Source of the DNA: UBA7803 sp963822255
GTDB taxonomy: Bacteria; Pseudomonadota; Gammaproteobacteria; Pseudomonadales; Azotimanducaceae
NCBI GenBank assembly: GCA_963822255.1
Contig: CAWGGV010000009.1
Coordinates: 124,001 to 188,000 of the forward strand
Length of the DNA: 64,000 bases
Direction of reading: 5' to 3'
How positions within the stretch are numbered: position 1 is the first letter of the stretch; each line of letters begins with the position of its first letter. The translations under genes and the position numbers were made by a program. Shown in pieces: positions 37,913 through 46,594 of the stretch. The notes beneath the pieces are model-generated. The model had not been told where the DNA came from, searched no databases, and saw only the letters and a program-made list of their open reading frames with translations.

Positions 37913-38806
37913 TCAGGTCATGGACGCGTCGTAGATGCTCTGGATCGACTGGTCCAGCAGGGCGTTGAATTCCTCGTCCGACTGCTGCTTGGACAGCCCC
38001 TCGGTGAGCGCCCGGGAGAAGCTCGCCACCATGTTGTTCTGCTCGGCCAGCCTCTCGTTGGCCTCGGCACGCGAGTAGCCGCCCGACAACGCCACCACCC
38101 GCACCACGTTGGGATGCGCGATCAGGTCGCCGTAGAAATTCTTCAGCTCCGGCAGCGTGAGCTTCAGCATCACCTTCTGATCTGGCTCGAGGGTGTTCAG
38201 CTCCTCGAGGATCGCCGTCTTGAGCATCTCCTCCGCCTCACGCTTGTCGGGACAGTGAATGTCGACTTCCGGCTCGACGATGGGCACCAGCCCGGCGGCG
38301 ATGATCTGCCGGGCCAGCTCGAACTGCTGCTCGACGATGGCCGTGATGCCCGCTTCGTTGGCCTGCTTGATCACCGAGCGCATCTTGGTGCCGAAGATGC
38401 CGTTGGCCTTGGCCCGGTCGAGCAGGGCGTCCAGGTTCGGGATCGGCTTCATCAGCTGAACACCGTCCTTTTCGTCGGCCAGCCCTTTGTCCACCTTGAG
38501 GATCGGCACGACCTTTTTGTCGTCCCACAGGAACTCGGCCGTGGGCTTGCCCTCGATCTCGCGGTCCATGGTGTTCTCGAACAGGATCGCCGCGAGGATG
38601 CGGTCGCCGTTGAAGGCGGGGCTGGTGATGATCCGGGTGCGCATCTGATGCACCAGGTCGAACATCTCCTCCTCGCCGGACCACTCGCTTTCGTCGACGC
38701 CGTACAGGCGCAACGCTTTGGGGGTGCTGCCTCCGCTCTGGTCCAGGGCGGCGATAAAACCTTTGCCCTCGGACATCTTGCCAAGCTGCTTATCGAAGTC
38801 GCTCAC
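37913..38806 (-). CDS. Class I fructose-bisphosphate aldolase (bacterial short type)
   Basis: Cytoplasmic glycolytic/gluconeogenic aldolase of 297 residues. Signatures are FIAALDQSGGSTPKAL at the N-terminus, ILFENTMDREIEGKPT, the Schiff-base Lys region VVPILKVDKGL, MKPIPNLDALL, and IIAAGLVPIVEPEVDIHCPDKREAEE. The start is GTG at 38806 (SDFDKQLGKMSEGKGF), preceded by GAGAGG. An upstream open frame encodes REP translation and is rejected. It is monocistronic, with REP elements on both sides. Confidence 0.93.
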   Translation of the reverse strand: MSDFDKQLGKMSEGKGFIAALDQSGGSTPKALRLYGVDESEWSGEEEMFDLVHQMRTRIITSPAFNGDRILAAILFENTMDREIEGKPTAEFLWDDKKVVPILKVDKGLADEKDGVQLMKPIPNLDALLDRAKANGIFGTKMRSVIKQANEAGITAIVEQQFELARQIIAAGLVPIVEPEVDIHCPDKREAEEMLKTAILEELNTLEPDQKVMLKLTLPELKNFYGDLIAHPNVVRVVALSGGYSRAEANERLAEQNNMVASFSRALTEGLSKQQSDEEFNALLDQSIQSIYDASMT

Positions 38807-38908
38807 GGTGTGCCTCTCGCGTCTAGCTCTCGGATGAGCGTGGGATGGATGGATTCGACGGTGGCTATTATGGGCCACACCGCGGGGAGTTTGCAGGTCG
38901 AGCCGGGC

Positions 38909-38936
38909 GGATCGCGAGCGGGAGCTCGCTCCCACA
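38909..38936. repeat. REP element upstream of the aldolase/molybdoenzyme divergence
   Basis: The sequence starts GATCGCGAGCGGGAGC and ends TCGCTCCCACAC, the same palindromic family. It lies between the divergent aldolase and isoquinoline-oxidoreductase-like genes. Confidence 0.75.
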
Positions 38937-39011
38937 CTCGGGCGGTGGCTGAGATCGCTGCCGAGCTGAGCTACCATCGCCCTCTCGACAGCAAGCAGGC
39001 GGGAGGAAGGC

Positions 39012-39473
39012 ATGCGTCTCACAGTGAACGGCCGCGACCATGAGGTCGAGCTCGTGCGCGGCGACACGCCGCTGCTCTGGGTTCTGCGCGACCACCTCGG
39101 CCTGACCGGCACCAAGTACGGCTGCGGCATCGCCCAGTGCGGTGCATGTACGGTGCACATCGACGGCGAACCGGCGTTCGCCTGCTCCGTCCCGGCCGGC
39201 AGCCTGGAAGGCCGCAAGATCACCACCATCGAAGGTTTGGCGGGCAGCGACGGCAGCCTGCACCCGCTGCAGCAGGCCTGGATCGACCACGACGTGCCCC
39301 AGTGCGGCTACTGTCAGTCGGGTCAGCTCATGCGCGCCGCGGCCCTGCTCGCCCGCAATGCCCACCCCAGCGAAGACGAGGTGAACCAGGCCATGGCGCC
39401 GAACCTGTGCCGGTGCGGCACGTACAACCGCATTCGCGCCGCGGTGGCGAGCGCGGCAGGAGGCGGCAAATGA
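39012..39473 (+). CDS. iorA: [2Fe-2S] subunit of an isoquinoline-1-oxidoreductase-like molybdoenzyme
   Basis: The 153-residue ferredoxin subunit has the plant-type [2Fe-2S] ligands CGIAQCGACTVHIDGEPAFAC in the N-terminal domain and a helical C-terminal domain with CGYCQSGQ and CRCGTYNRI. This is the small subunit of the xanthine-dehydrogenase superfamily and passes electrons from the molybdenum centre. It overlaps the catalytic gene (ATGA at 39470). A GGAGGAAGG ribosome binding site precedes the ATG. The symbol is by family; the substrate is unproven. Confidence 0.92.
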   Translation: MRLTVNGRDHEVELVRGDTPLLWVLRDHLGLTGTKYGCGIAQCGACTVHIDGEPAFACSVPAGSLEGRKITTIEGLAGSDGSLHPLQQAWIDHDVPQCGYCQSGQLMRAAALLARNAHPSEDEVNQAMAPNLCRCGTYNRIRAAVASAAGGGK

Positions 39474-41704
39474 AACGTGAAGCCGGCGACTCGCGCACCG
39501 CCATCGCCAAGCTCGACCGCCGCTCGTTCCTGAAGCTGACGGGAATCGCCGGCAGCGGTCTGATCCTCGGCGTCACCGTCGGCTGCTCTCGAGACGAGCA
39601 GCCGGAATCGAACGCACCGGGCACCTCCGGGCGCAAGCAGCCGTTTCAGCCCAATGCCTACGTGCAGATCTCGAAGGACGGCATCGTCATCTACGCACCC
39701 AACCCCGAGATCGGGCAGGGTGTGAAGACCGCGCTGCCCATGATCGTCGCCGAGGAGCTGGACGCGGACTGGAACGACGTGAAGGTCGTGCAGTCGACCG
39801 TCGACGCGAAGTATGGGCGGCAGGTGGCCGGCGGCTCCCGTTCGATTCCCAGCAACTGGACCGAGCTGCGCAAGGCGGGCGCGACGGCGCGGCAGATGCT
39901 GGTCACCGCTGCCGCCCTCCGCTGGGAAGTGGATCCGAGCGAAGTGGAGACCCGCGACAGCATGGTGATCCACACGCCCACAGGGCGCCGGCTTTCCTAC
40001 ACGGAACTGGCCGATGCCGCCGCCCAGCTGCCGGTGCCGGACCCGGATGACGTCGAGCTCGAGGAACCCTCGGAGTTCACCCTCCTCGGCAAGCGCATCA
40101 CCGGGGTGGACAACCATCTGCTGGTCACCGGTGAACCGCTGTTCGGTATCGACAAGCGCGCGGACAAGCTGGTCTACGCCACCTACGTCAAGTGCCCGGC
40201 CGCCGGCGGCAAGGTGAAGTCCGCCAACCTCGACGTCGTGAAGCAGCAGCCGGGCGTGATCGATGCGTTCGTGCTGGAGGGCAATGGCGACCCCACCGAG
40301 CTCGCTCCCGGCGTCGCCATCCTGGCCCGGGACACCTGGTGCGCGTTCAAGGCCCGCGATGCCCTTCAGGTGAGCTGGGACGAATCGAGCGCCGCCAAGG
40401 ACAGCACCAGCGATGCCGCAGCTCGCGCCCGCGAGCTGGCCGGCAGCGCCGGCAAAACCACGGTGATCGACCAGGGCGACGTGGACGGTACGTTCGCCAA
40501 GGCGGCGAAGACCGTTTCCGGCTTCTACCAGTACGCGTTCGTCAGCCACGCCCAGCTCGAGCCGCAGAACACCACCGCCTGGTGGCACGACGGCACCATG
40601 GAGCTGTGGGCGCCGACCCAGACGCCGCAACAGGCCGAGAAGGCCGTGGCCGGGCTGATCGGCGTCGACGCCGACAAGGTGACCCTGCACGAGATGCGCG
40701 CGGGCGGTGGTTTCGGCCGGCGGCTGGTCAACGATCCGGTGGCGGAAGCGGCCGCCATTGCCCGCCGGACAGACCGCCCGGTGAAGCTCACCTGGATGCG
40801 CGAAGACGACATGACCCACGACTTCTACCGGGCCGGCGGGTTCCACGCGTTGCAGGGCGCCCTCGACGGCAACGGCAAGCTGGTGGGGTGGAACAACCAC
40901 TTCGTCACGTTCAGCCACGACGGCAAGGAGCCGGTTTCCGGCGGCAGCATCAGCGGCACCGTCGACCCCGGCCCTTTCGTGCCCAACTACCGCATCACCC
41001 AGACCATGCTGCCCTGGCACACGCCGTGCGGGCCCTGGCGGGCGCCGGGCTCCAACGTCATCGCCTTTGCGCACCAGTGCTTCCTGCACGAGCTTTCCCA
41101 CGCCGCCGGCCGCGACCACGTGGAGTTCCTGCTGGCGCTCATGGGCGAGCCCCGCTGGTTGACACAAGGCGACCCGTTCGCCTTGAACACCGGCCGCGCC
41201 GCCGGAGTCATCAAGCGAGCGGCCCAGGAGGCCGGGTGGGGTACGGACCTGCCCGACGGGCATGGCCTCGGGCTCGCCTTCTACTTCAGCCACGCCGGCC
41301 ACGTCGCCGAGGTGGCGGAGGTCAGCGTGGAGGGCAGCGGGAACGGCCGAAGCGTGCACGTGCACCGGGTCACGGTGGCGGCGGACGTCGGCCCGATCGT
41401 CAACCTGTCGGGCGCCGAGAACCAGGTGCAGGGCGCCGTTCAGCAGGGCCTGAGCGTCCTGCTCGGCGAACAGGTGAGCTTCGAGAACGGCCGCGCCCAG
41501 CAGCACAACTTCGACCGGTATCCGCTGATGCGCGTCCCGCGGGCGCCGCGGGTGGACGTGCATTTCATTCAGAGCGACTTCCCGCCCACCGGCCTCGGCG
41601 AGCCGGCTCTGCCGCCGCTGGCGCCGGCGGTCGGCAACGCCATCTTCGCCGCCAGCGGCGAGCGGGTCCGGCAGATGCCGCTGAAAGCGGCGGGCTGGGT
41701 CTGA
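39470..41704 (+). CDS. iorB: Molybdopterin-binding catalytic subunit, isoquinoline-1-oxidoreductase-like
   Basis: The 744-residue subunit carries a Tat signal (LDRRSFLKLTGIAGSGLIL) with a Cys soon after (VGC), so the folded enzyme goes to the periplasm, possibly as a lipoprotein. Cofactor motifs include EIGQGVKTALPMIVAEELDADW, AGGGFGRRLVNDP and CGPWRAPGSN. The C-terminal FPPTGLGEPALPPLAPAVGNAI contains the conserved Gly-Glu catalytic Glu. Enzymes of this family hydroxylate N-heteroaromatics or oxidise aldehydes, without a separate FAD subunit; a periplasmic cytochrome would be the acceptor. Substrate unknown. Its stop overlaps the next reading frame by CTGA. Confidence 0.92.
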   Translation: MKREAGDSRTAIAKLDRRSFLKLTGIAGSGLILGVTVGCSRDEQPESNAPGTSGRKQPFQPNAYVQISKDGIVIYAPNPEIGQGVKTALPMIVAEELDADWNDVKVVQSTVDAKYGRQVAGGSRSIPSNWTELRKAGATARQMLVTAAALRWEVDPSEVETRDSMVIHTPTGRRLSYTELADAAAQLPVPDPDDVELEEPSEFTLLGKRITGVDNHLLVTGEPLFGIDKRADKLVYATYVKCPAAGGKVKSANLDVVKQQPGVIDAFVLEGNGDPTELAPGVAILARDTWCAFKARDALQVSWDESSAAKDSTSDAAARARELAGSAGKTTVIDQGDVDGTFAKAAKTVSGFYQYAFVSHAQLEPQNTTAWWHDGTMELWAPTQTPQQAEKAVAGLIGVDADKVTLHEMRAGGGFGRRLVNDPVAEAAAIARRTDRPVKLTWMREDDMTHDFYRAGGFHALQGALDGNGKLVGWNNHFVTFSHDGKEPVSGGSISGTVDPGPFVPNYRITQTMLPWHTPCGPWRAPGSNVIAFAHQCFLHELSHAAGRDHVEFLLALMGEPRWLTQGDPFALNTGRAAGVIKRAAQEAGWGTDLPDGHGLGLAFYFSHAGHVAEVAEVSVEGSGNGRSVHVHRVTVAADVGPIVNLSGAENQVQGAVQQGLSVLLGEQVSFENGRAQQHNFDRYPLMRVPRAPRVDVHFIQSDFPPTGLGEPALPPLAPAVGNAIFAASGERVRQMPLKAAGWV

Positions 41705-42810
41705 ACCGGCTGTTTCTCACCTCGCTGACGTTCGCGGGTTTCGGCGCCTGGCTCGCGGGCCTGGGCATCCGCGGACCGGTCGCCGTGATCGTCAACGCCA
41801 GCCGCGAGCTAGCGGACGGCACGGCCATCGTCGCGCTGGTGGAAGCCGAGCTCCACGAGCAGGGGCTTTCGACCCAGTTGGTCAACGTGCTGACCGGCCA
41901 CCCTGGCGTGCTGTCCAAAGCTGCGGCCATCGTCATGACCGGGGGCGACCCGTTCCGGCTACTGGCGGATCTCAAGCGCTCCGGCGCCGATGAGCTGCTC
42001 GAGGAGGCACACGGCCGCGGCGTCCCAATCGGCGGGCAGAGCGCGGGTGCCATCGTCTGCGGCCCGAGCCTGCTTCCGGTGACCCTCACCAGCCCCTTCA
42101 CCGCGGCGCCCAATGCCGATCTTCGAGGCCTGGGGCTGGTGGACCAGGTGGTTCTGCCCCACCAGGACCGTAGCGGACGCGCGGCCCTGCACCGCCGGGC
42201 GGCGCTGTCCTTTGCCGGCACCTGGCCGCTCACGGCGCTGTGGGACGACGAGGTGCTGCTGGCGGAGACCGGCGTCTTCATCCGCGCCGGCCAGCGGACG
42301 CGCCGGGCCCAGCCGAGTGACGCGCCAGCGGTGGCCCAGGTGTTCCACGAAGCCACGAAGCAGGCCTGGTCACCGTTTCTCGGCGCCGAGCGGCTGGCGG
42401 GTGCGGACCCCGACGTCGCGGGATGGGCCGCTCGCATCACCATGGGCGGCCACCGCTTCCTGGTGAGCGAGGACGACCACGGGGTCCTGGCGTTCGTCTA
42501 CTACCACCAGGCCCCGGATCAGGACAGCGGAATTGCCACCGGTGAGGTGGACATGCTGTATTCCCACCCCCGCGCATGGGGCCGCGGGGCGGCACGGCGG
42601 CTGCTCGAGCGGGCGACCTGGAATCTGCTGTGCGAGGGCTTCCGTGAGGCGGTGCTGTGGACCGAGTCGCGCAACGAGCGTGCCCTGTCCGTCTACCGCC
42701 GCGGCGGCTGGACACCGGACGGCGCCGTCGACGAGCGCGAGTACCTGGGCGTGGCGATTCGCAACCGTCGCTACCACGTCGACCTCACCCGGGCCGCCGG
42801 CGGCGCGTGA
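41701..42810 (+). CDS. S51 peptidase (PepE-like)-GNAT acetyltransferase fusion, apparent CTG start
   Basis: Residues ~1-190 are a peptidase E/type 1 glutamine-amidotransferase-like domain: NRLFLTSLTFAGFGAWLAGLGIRGPVAVIVNA, then AAIVMTGGDPFRLL, and the nucleophile elbow GGQSAGAIV. Residues ~195-369 are a GNAT domain with the acetyl-CoA motif HPRAWGRGAARRLLERA and NERALSVYRRGGW. Homology begins at LNRLFLTS, and there is no ATG, GTG or TTG near it. The CTG at 41701 overlaps the iorB stop (CTGA), so coupled initiation at CTG is the simplest reading. If that is wrong, the gene lacks a start or there is an error nearby. The link between peptide cleavage and acetylation is unknown. Confidence 0.72.
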   Translation: MNRLFLTSLTFAGFGAWLAGLGIRGPVAVIVNASRELADGTAIVALVEAELHEQGLSTQLVNVLTGHPGVLSKAAAIVMTGGDPFRLLADLKRSGADELLEEAHGRGVPIGGQSAGAIVCGPSLLPVTLTSPFTAAPNADLRGLGLVDQVVLPHQDRSGRAALHRRAALSFAGTWPLTALWDDEVLLAETGVFIRAGQRTRRAQPSDAPAVAQVFHEATKQAWSPFLGAERLAGADPDVAGWAARITMGGHRFLVSEDDHGVLAFVYYHQAPDQDSGIATGEVDMLYSHPRAWGRGAARRLLERATWNLLCEGFREAVLWTESRNERALSVYRRGGWTPDGAVDEREYLGVAIRNRRYHVDLTRAAGGA

Positions 42811-43221
42811 ATGCCGCAGTGGATCGGTGACGGCGAATTGCGGTCCAATGAAGCGATGAACGCCGACGATATCCAGCTTCCGGAACCGCGGCCCCGCGAC
42901 CGGGCCCTGGTCGAGCAGCGCTTCTGGCCGAAGTTCCGCCGCCTGGCGGCCCGCCTGCCGTTCGCCGAGGACCTGCTCGCCGCGTACTATGCGGCGGTCG
43001 ATCCCGCCACGCCCGGGCGGGTGCGAGCTATCCTGCTCGCCGCCCTCGCCTATTTCGTCATCCCGACCGACGTGATCCCCGACCTGGTGGTGGGCCTCGG
43101 CTTCACCGACGACGCGGCGGTACTCGCCGCTGCCCTGCGGACTCTGGCCGGTCACATCCACCCCCCGCACCGGGAACGGGCCCGCCAGGCGCTGATGGAC
43201 GTGGAGCGCTCTTCCGGCTGA
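42811..43221 (+). CDS. YkvA/DUF1232 family membrane protein
   Basis: The 136-residue protein contains the DUF1232 signature RVRAILLAALAYFVIPTDVIPDLVVGLGFTDDAAVL, one or two short helices around FVIPTDVIPD. Function is unknown in the family. The ATG at 42811 directly follows the previous stop; an ATG at 42856 gives a shorter N-terminus (MNADDIQLPEP) and is about as plausible. Confidence 0.85.
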   Translation: MPQWIGDGELRSNEAMNADDIQLPEPRPRDRALVEQRFWPKFRRLAARLPFAEDLLAAYYAAVDPATPGRVRAILLAALAYFVIPTDVIPDLVVGLGFTDDAAVLAAALRTLAGHIHPPHRERARQALMDVERSSG

Positions 43222-43319
43222 CCGCCCGCTGCCGTTGACCGGCGGCTGCCGGCAGGCTCCGGATCATGGCGCGATTCCTGCTGCGCTAGCGGCTCGTCCG
43301 GGAGAACCGTCCCCCTTCG

Positions 43320-44069
43320 ATGATGTCCGACCCGAGCCCCGACGCGCCGGACGGCGCGCTTCCGCCCCGGCACCGCGCACCGCGGTCGCGCCTGGGCGCG
43401 CGGATGATCGTCGTCGCCGCGGTGATCGTGCTGGCGGCCGGCGTCGGCTGGATGATGCTGCCGATCGACGCCTGGCTGCGGCGCTTCGCCGACTGGGTGA
43501 ACGGCTTCGGGGCCTTGAGCGGCGTCATCTATGTGGGTGTCTACCTGCTCGGCGCCGCGGCCATGGTGCCGGGTGCCGTGCTCAGCATGGGAGCGGGCCT
43601 GGTGTTCGGCCTGTTCGGCATCGTCATCGCCCTGATCGGCGCCCCGCTCGGCGCTACCGGCGCGTTCCTGATCTCCCGCTACCTCGCCCGCGACTACGTG
43701 GGCGCCCGGGTCCGGCGCCACCGCCGCTTCGCTGCCGTGGACCGGGCCATCGCCGAGGAGGGCTGGAAGGTGGTCGTGCTGATGCGCCTCTCGCCGATGC
43801 CCTACAGCTTCTCGAACTACCTGTTCGGCGCCACCCGCATCCGCTTCTGGTCGTATGTCGCGGGCACCGTCGTCGGTGTGATCCCCTGGACCGTGGCTCT
43901 GGTCTGGATCGGCGCTGCCGGCCGAACGGCGTTCGCGTCCCTCGGCCACGGCGGCTCCACCACGGAATGGATTCTCCTCGGCGCCGGCGTCGCCGCCAGC
44001 GTCGTGATGGCGGTGCTCATCACCCGCGCCGCCCGCCGTCGCCTCGCCCGGTCCGGCCTAGACCACTGA
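43320..44069 (+). CDS. TVP38/TMEM64 (VTT-domain, DedA-like) membrane protein
   Basis: A 249-residue inner-membrane protein with five or six helices. The VTT domain is evident: AAAMVPGAVLSMGAGLVFGLFGIVIALIGAPLGATGAFLISRYLARDYV, and later MRLSPMPYSFSNYLFGATRIRFWSYVAGTVVGVIPWT. Proteins of this superfamily move or flip lipids. Two adjacent ATGs begin at 43320 and 43323. It is separate from the upstream YkvA gene by about 100 bases. Confidence 0.9.
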   Translation: MMSDPSPDAPDGALPPRHRAPRSRLGARMIVVAAVIVLAAGVGWMMLPIDAWLRRFADWVNGFGALSGVIYVGVYLLGAAAMVPGAVLSMGAGLVFGLFGIVIALIGAPLGATGAFLISRYLARDYVGARVRRHRRFAAVDRAIAEEGWKVVVLMRLSPMPYSFSNYLFGATRIRFWSYVAGTVVGVIPWTVALVWIGAAGRTAFASLGHGGSTTEWILLGAGVAASVVMAVLITRAARRRLARSGLDH

Positions 44070-44089
44070 CCCCATCCCCCTGCTGCCTG

Positions 44090-44154
44090 TGGGGAGCGGC
44101 CTGTGGGAGCGGCCTGTGGGGAGCGGCCTGTGGGAGCGGCCTCCCGGCCGCGAT
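44090..44154. repeat. Tandem REP units
   Basis: Four successive CTGTGGG(G)AGCGGC units, the last completed by CTCCCGGCCGCGAT. They fill the gap between the TVP38 gene and the tRNA gene and are the same family as the other REP loci. Confidence 0.85.
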
Positions 44155-44232
44155 CTTCGCCGGCTGCCACTGGCGACCTCCCACGACCGCTGGAGTTGCC
44201 AACGCTCAACCCTTAGAATTCACCGCCCCCAC

Positions 44233-44315
<83 letters not shown>

Positions 44316-44540
44316 GTTTGATTAATGTAGTTTTTCTCTGGAGTTATCCCTGCAGAAATCGGCGCCATCCCCGGCGTTTCCAACTTTGTTCCAACCCGAC
44401 TCTCCCTTCGCTTCTGAAAATCGCCACCTTGAAGAACTCTTAATTGCGCAAGATCAGGTTAAATTTCTAGCTGATAAATTTAATCTCGTGCTGATGACTT
44501 AAACTCCGGCCAATCCCGGCACAACAAATCGGGGACCAAC
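44316..44540. promoter_or_regulatory. AT-rich leader of the Fic gene within the mini-island
   Basis: About 225 bp with runs such as AAATTTCTAGCTGATAAATTT and TAATTGCG, unlike the GC-rich neighbours. It likely holds the fic promoter. The AAATTT...AAATTT pair at about 44461-44481 is a possible operator half-site arrangement. There is no ORF of note. Confidence 0.45.
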
Positions 44541-45692
44541 ATGGATCGGGCACGCTTCACGGCCGACTGTCCTGGGGAACTGGTCAAGGTGTCGGTCGAG
44601 CCGGGCAAGGACGATTGGGCATTCGTACCGCGTGACGCTTCTGTGGCAGATGCTGAGCCACCAACCGAGCTTTGGCCGCTGCTGACACAGGCGCGGGAGA
44701 ATCTCGCACGGTTGGATGGAGCGGGGCGCTACCTCCCGGGACACGAACTCCTGCTCAGACCGCTTCAACAACGCGAGGCGTTGACTTCGTCGAGCTTGGA
44801 GGGCACCTACGCCACACCGAAACAGCTTCTTCTTTACGGTCTCGAGCCGCGCGAACCCGGCTCGGATCGGGATCCGGCCAACGATTGGCGGGAGGTGTAC
44901 AACTACGGGACGGCTCTCGCCCATGGCCAACAGGCAATTCGCGACGGACAGCCGATTTCACTTCACCTGATTCGATCGCTGCACGCCATCCTCCTGGACC
45001 AGGTCCGCGGCCAAGACAAGACGCCCGGTGAGTTCAGAGACCGCCAGGTCTACATCGGCTCCGCGAGGCGCTTCACCCCGCCGCCCGCCGTGTCGATGTC
45101 GTCTTGCCTGCAGGGCTTCGAAACGTTCATCAGCAACGAACAAGGCGACCCCCTGCTTCGCGCCTTTATCGCGCACTACCAGTTCGAAACAATACATCCC
45201 TTTCTCGATGGAAACGGTCGAATTGGCCGCGTCCTTCTTTCTCTAATGGTCTTCAGGTGGTGCAGGCTGCAGCAGCCATGGCTGTATCTCAGTCCATATT
45301 TCGAGCAACACAAGGACGAATACATCGACCGCCTGTTCAACGTAAGTGCTCGGAACCAGATGACGGAATGGCTGCGCTTCTGCCTGGAAGGAACAATCCA
45401 GCAAACGCTAGACACAACTGACAGGATCGATCGGTTGGTGAACCTCCGAGGCGAGTACCTGGAGAGGCTCAAGCAAGGTTCAGTTCGCCTATCCAGTTTG
45501 ATCGAGTCCCTCTTCGAGACACCGATCATCACAGTCACTCAGGCGCAGCAGAAGCATGGGGTTTCGTACCCTACCGCCAAGACGGACCTGGAAAAGCTAG
45601 CTGCCGCGGGGATCCTGGAGGAAGTCGAAGACTACTATCCCAAAGCCTTTGTTGCCGCCGAAATCATGAAGATCGCCTATGAGCAGAACTGA
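44541..45692 (+). CDS. Fic-domain protein, probable AMP-transferase
   Basis: The 383-residue protein has the full Fic core motif HPFLDGNGRIGR (residues 219-230, catalytic His219). An inhibitory motif of the (S/T)xxxE(G/N) type, SSSLEG (residues 83-88), lies N-terminal to the core, marking class II self-inhibited Fic proteins. An N-terminal Fic/DOC_N-like domain precedes it. A C-terminal winged-helix domain (about 325-380: VTQAQQKHGVSYPTAKTDLEKLAAAGIL) suggests DNA binding and self-regulation. The protein would AMPylate a host target, with Glu87 restraining ATP. The gene is alone within tRNA-bounded repeats, so it was acquired horizontally. Toxin, defence or signalling roles are all possible. 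Confidence 0.93.
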   Translation: MDRARFTADCPGELVKVSVEPGKDDWAFVPRDASVADAEPPTELWPLLTQARENLARLDGAGRYLPGHELLLRPLQQREALTSSSLEGTYATPKQLLLYGLEPREPGSDRDPANDWREVYNYGTALAHGQQAIRDGQPISLHLIRSLHAILLDQVRGQDKTPGEFRDRQVYIGSARRFTPPPAVSMSSCLQGFETFISNEQGDPLLRAFIAHYQFETIHPFLDGNGRIGRVLLSLMVFRWCRLQQPWLYLSPYFEQHKDEYIDRLFNVSARNQMTEWLRFCLEGTIQQTLDTTDRIDRLVNLRGEYLERLKQGSVRLSSLIESLFETPIITVTQAQQKHGVSYPTAKTDLEKLAAAGILEEVEDYYPKAFVAAEIMKIAYEQN

Positions 45693-45710
45693 GGGCTTCC
45701 CCCCCACGAG

Positions 45711-45761
45711 CTCCGGAGCCAAAGGTCACAGGTTCGAATCCTGTCGGGCGCGCCAGTAACC
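45711..45761. repeat. Direct repeat, right copy (attachment site)
   Basis: Exact 51-base copy of 44265-44315: anticodon loop to CCA plus AGTAACC. It lacks the tRNA 5' half, so it is not a functional tRNA. It marks the right end of the mini-island. Confidence 0.93.
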
Positions 45762-45775
45762 TCATCCATCTCCCT

Positions 45776-46480
45776 TCAGCCCGCCAACTCCGGCAGGAAC
45801 GACAGATCCACCACGTACTTCGACGGATCGTTCCGCTGGATGAACACCTTGATCGGATTGCCGGTGAGGTAGCTGGACGGGTCGTACCACACGTTGCCGC
45901 TCTGGAAGACGTGCACCCTGGACGTGGCCGGATCCTGCCACTGGCTCAGCACCACGTAAGGGTGCCGGCCGTTCACGCTGAGGCTTTCGTTGAGCGCGAC
46001 GCTCTGGAACGTCGTGTCGATGGAGATCCCGTTCCGCCTGAGGTAGGCGTCCCGCCGGGCCTTCATCCGGCCAGTGGCGATGATGCCGAACGGGATCAGG
46101 AAGAACACGGAGCCGATGCCACCGAAGATCAGGGGCGCCCCCCACAGCGAGAAGAAGCCGTCAATCCTGGCGCGGCGCGGGCTGCCGGCCGGGTACAGCA
46201 CGCCGACGGCGTCGCCCTCGGAGTAGCCGGGCGGATTGCTGCCCGCGGAAGAAGTGAACTCGATTGCCTCGCCCCTGGAGGCGGTGAAACGCACCACCGG
46301 CCGATACGTGGTGGATCCACTGCTGCTCCGCGACGCGGCAAGCTCGATGACTGTGCCATCGGCCCTGACGGCCGTATCCAGAAACCCAGCCGTGTCCCGG
46401 TAAAACAGAAACGCGCCCGCCAGCAGCCCGGCGCCAACCATCAGAAAGACGTACGTGAGGAGCGTCACGGTCTTCGTCAT
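45776..46480 (-). CDS. DUF3592-type membrane protein
   Basis: The 234-residue protein has an N-terminal helix (VTLLTYVFLMVGAGLLAGAFLFY), an extracytoplasmic domain with the DUF3592 pattern (ADGTVIELAASRSSSGSTTYRPVVRFTASRGEAIEFTSSAGSNPPGYSEGDAVGVLYPAGSP), a second helix (LIFGGIGSVFFLIPFGII), then a repeat of the same beta-domain. Function is unknown in the family. The ATG at 46480 was chosen as the first Met before the helix. It is alone, next to the island boundary. Confidence 0.82.
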   Translation of the reverse strand: MTKTVTLLTYVFLMVGAGLLAGAFLFYRDTAGFLDTAVRADGTVIELAASRSSSGSTTYRPVVRFTASRGEAIEFTSSAGSNPPGYSEGDAVGVLYPAGSPRRARIDGFFSLWGAPLIFGGIGSVFFLIPFGIIATGRMKARRDAYLRRNGISIDTTFQSVALNESLSVNGRHPYVVLSQWQDPATSRVHVFQSGNVWYDPSSYLTGNPIKVFIQRNDPSKYVVDLSFLPELAG

Positions 46481-46594
46481 TCCACCCCCTCCCCATGCAG
46501 ATGGCCAAACACGGAGCCGCACGGGTCAGTTTCATAGCAGAAATCCCCATCTACCGAAACGGTTGGAAGCGCAACCCGTTCGCCGATCGACCGG

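Noticed and set aside
37169..39043. 624-residue plus-strand open frame over the TrkA-N and aldolase genes
   Set aside because: It is antisense to two clear genes and crosses the REP array; composition is His/Arg/Gln-rich with no family features.
38807..39229. N-terminal extension of the aldolase
   Set aside because: It translates REP sequence and the antisense of iorA; aldolase homology begins at the GTG 38806.
45711..45761. Second tRNA-Arg gene
   Set aside because: It has only the 3' part from the anticodon loop; there is no D arm or 5' acceptor strand. It is the displaced integration repeat.
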